The position numbers were made by a program, and so were the translations under genes. 64,000 bases of DNA from Eulemur rufifrons (lineage: Eukaryota; Chordata; Mammalia; Primates; Lemuridae): NCBI RefSeq assembly GCF_041146395.1, contig NC_091006.1, positions 3,292,001 to 3,356,000 on the forward strand. The letters run 5' to 3'. Below are positions 61,705-64,000 of this stretch, one piece after another. The notes under the pieces were generated by a model. It made no database searches. It saw only the letters and a list, made by a program, of their open reading frames with translations, and was not told where the DNA came from. Numbering within the stretch: the stretch's first letter is position 1; each line of letters begins with the position of its first letter.

Positions 61705-62845
61705 TTTCACTGTGGGTTTCTTTATATTAGATACCAAAAAGCCATCCAAATGGTAAACAGCTCTGAGGAGCAGGCAGGTGCCACGCTGTTGTCCTGTTCC
61801 CAGTCTGGGGCGCAGGGGTGCGTGGGGGGGGTGGGGGGGGAGGTATGAGAAGAGGTACTTTTGTCCAAGTTTAGATTTCCCCAATTTCCCTTAGTGGATC
61901 GAGAAATAGTTTTCTCTGAACATGGGATACATCTTTAGTTATAGTTCAGTCACTTGGTCTAATCTAAAAATGTGTGCTAGGATAGGGACAGTGACAAATA
62001 GGGTCTGCTTGGTCACTCAGTGTCTCAGAGCCTGGTTTCCGTTTACAGAGTGGTGAGAAAGTGTTAGGTTTTGAGACGGACAGTCAAGAATGTAAAGTAA
62101 GGCCTTGCCCCTAACTGCAGTTTTGTAGTACGTGTGTTCATCATTGTCATTTACGTGACGCCGTATATTGTAGAAGTGACTTTGCCGATTTCGTAAAGAT
62201 CGTGGGTCCAGTAAGCTGATTTGAAGTGTTTCAGGAGAAGATGCCATTTAGATATTTTTCTTCTATGATCCTTCAGTTATTTTCATGTCTTGGGAAGTAA
62301 ATGTCTACTTGTGGCATCCTAATGAAAATTGTAGTATAGTGGTTATTTCTATGGTTAGTATATCCCATTTCGTTTTTATGAATTAGTTATAATTTAGAAT
62401 CCGGTAACTTGCCTTGGGGAATTTTACAGAGAGAGTATTTCTTTGTGAAGGCGCCAGGTCTTTTTTAATGAAAGCAGTTTTAGACGACTGCTGTTTCACT
62501 GCATGTGTGTACCCGAAGAGTTCAGAGCATTTTACATGCACTCAGAGGAGGACACCAACGCCTGGAAATTCTTTTACTGCAACATCCAGACTCCTCACAG
62601 AGCTCTAGGCCTGAAAGTTACGTAGCGGCATTGAGAAAAACTGGGGTTGTAGAATTGGACTTGGAAAAGAATGGAGCTGTCAGTGAGGCGGTCACGCGTT
62701 ACACGCTTCGCGGCCGGAACACCAGCGCTGCCACTCCCTTGGACGTAGCTGTGAGAGCCTGCTGCTTTTCCACGTCACCACCTTTCAGTTCTGCTTCCTA
62801 AATGTATCTGGAACCTGGCTGCTTCACCTGCCCTCATCACCCCCT
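61705..62845. other. Intergenic between CEBPG and PEPD, no gene seen
   Basis: Includes a G-rich tract at about 61817-61840 (GGGGGGGGTGGGGGGGGAGG-like). No exon is seen; PEPD is expected beyond the window end. Confidence 0.45.
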
Positions 62846-62849
62846 GCGC

Positions 62850-63310
62850 CGAGCCTTCCTCCTCTCTCATCTGTACTCGGTGACTGGCTCCGCGCTGGGC
62901 TTCCTGGGCAGTTGCATGTGCCCCAGACCATTCTGTTGGTCTCCATTGCGCTCGGGGAAACCCAGTGTCCCGGTGACATGGCTCCGATTCGTCGTGTCAT
63001 CTGCATTCCCTCCATTCTCCTGCATTACTCTGCTTTGGCGCCAGGGCTCTTCCCAGCTTCTTAGTGTCTGGAACACAGCACCATCTCCTCTAGCTTCTCA
63101 CTCAGCCCTTCCTGTCTTAGCCTCTGGCTTTCTACACGGGGCCGGTCCTCTTTGCATCGTGGCACTTTTCAGTGTTGGAGACGGTATTTGTGCGTGTTTG
63201 CTTAAGGTGAAGCCTCTCTTAAGAGGCTGCGGGCTCTGAGAGGAGGCTTCGTGGTTTTATACTGCACTGGCACAGAGTAGATGCTCAGTTAGGTATTGAA
63301 TGAATACCTA
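62850..63310 (+). repeat. L2 LINE 3' end
   Basis: Decayed L2 text with the terminal block 'ACTGGCACAGAGTAGATGCT' and TATTGAATGAATACC. Plus direction; the upstream part is less certain. Confidence 0.6.
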
Positions 63311-64000
63311 GAGCCTCCCAGAGTTTTGGGAAGGGTTTTAGAACTACAGCTTTCTGGGAGGGTCTCTGATGCATTTTTCAAGCAACACAAATTTCTGCAG
63401 AGGCTGGAGGAGACAGTTGGACACATGCTCAGGAACACAGGGTAGAGTAGGTAGCCACTGCTGGCCACCTGAAACCTGTGCGTTTGACCTGCTGGCCCAG
63501 GCTAGATGTGCTACGTCTGTGTCCTGGTGTGCCTCCCGGACAGAGTTGTTCAGCTGCTGAGATTTCTCCTTGCTCGATAATCAGAGAAGACGTTCATGTG
63601 AAACGGGCTGCTTTGGTACAGAGCATCTGAAGAGGAGAAAGGAGAAAGATGTCTGGTATACTCATCTGTGTTTCTTAATTAACAAAATTAAACTGTCCAT
63701 TCAGAGTCTCAAGCTCAGTTTGGTTTTATCCCATAAGTGGGGGAAATGCAAACGCTGTTCATCAGAATGTGCCCGTCACGGGGCAGCAGGTGGAGAAGTG
63801 CTTGGCGAGCTTCCCCCACACTCGGCGGTCATGCTGGTCAGTGCCGCAAATGGGTAACTTAGGAAATGTATCTGTGCCAGCAGAAAACCTTAAAGAATGG
63901 ATGTTATACATCTAAGAAGCAAATAAGATAAATGATTTGGAACTGAATTTGGCTTTTATTTTAATGTGACCACATCATAAGCACTTTTGTGTTATTTCCA
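63311..64000. other. Intergenic, no gene seen
   Basis: Unassigned sequence to the window end. Only short chance frames. Confidence 0.4.

Overview
The window is nuclear DNA of a strepsirrhine primate, most likely a lemur. The full-length Alu copies are of the lemur type: the two-monomer 7SL-derived SINE with an A/T-rich linker reading 'ATAGAAAGAAATTATATGGA' and a right monomer containing 'GACGCCACGGCACTCACTC'. A short 3' end of a strepsirrhine-type L1 lies near 47.6 kb. The two protein genes and their orientation match the CEBPA-CEBPG locus (human 19q13.11, recalled). The genus cannot be told from the window.

Layout. 1-15.5 kb lies 3' of CEBPA. It is mostly single-copy, GC-rich DNA with three L2 pieces, an old L1/HAL1 remnant, one reverse Alu and two minisatellites (60-bp and 30-bp units). 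15.54-18.14 kb is the intronless CEBPA gene on the minus strand, with a TATA box, a 5-codon upstream ORF, the p42 and p30 starts and a 1.4-kb 3'UTR. It sits in a CpG island running to about 19.6 kb, whose far half should be the start of the divergent non-coding transcript (CEBPA-DT in human). 19.6-52 kb separates the two genes and is repeat-rich: L2, MIR, MaLR LTRs, a Tigger1 remnant, a run of truncated L1 3' ends nearly all in the plus direction between 30.6 and 42 kb, several Alus with clear target-site duplications, a mariner-like hairpin element and a 29-bp minisatellite. 52-52.8 kb is the CEBPG CpG-island promoter with non-coding exon 1. After a 5.7-kb intron, exon 2 (about 58.2-61.7 kb) holds the whole CEBPG coding sequence and a 3-kb 3'UTR. 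61.7-64 kb is intergenic; PEPD, expected next in human order, is not reached.

How the genes relate. Both encode C/EBP-family bZIP transcription factors with nearly identical DNA-contact residues. CEBPA is an activator of myeloid, liver and fat differentiation. CEBPG lacks an activation domain and dimerises with other bZIP proteins, including family members and ATF4. They lie head to head, about 34 kb apart.

The most interesting observations concern CEBPA. The upstream ORF stop is 6 nt from the p42 start (7 nt in human, recalled), so it is in frame and blocks the N-terminally extended isoform. The proline after Ser21, needed for ERK/CDK phosphorylation, is replaced by alanine. I found no unknown protein-coding system.
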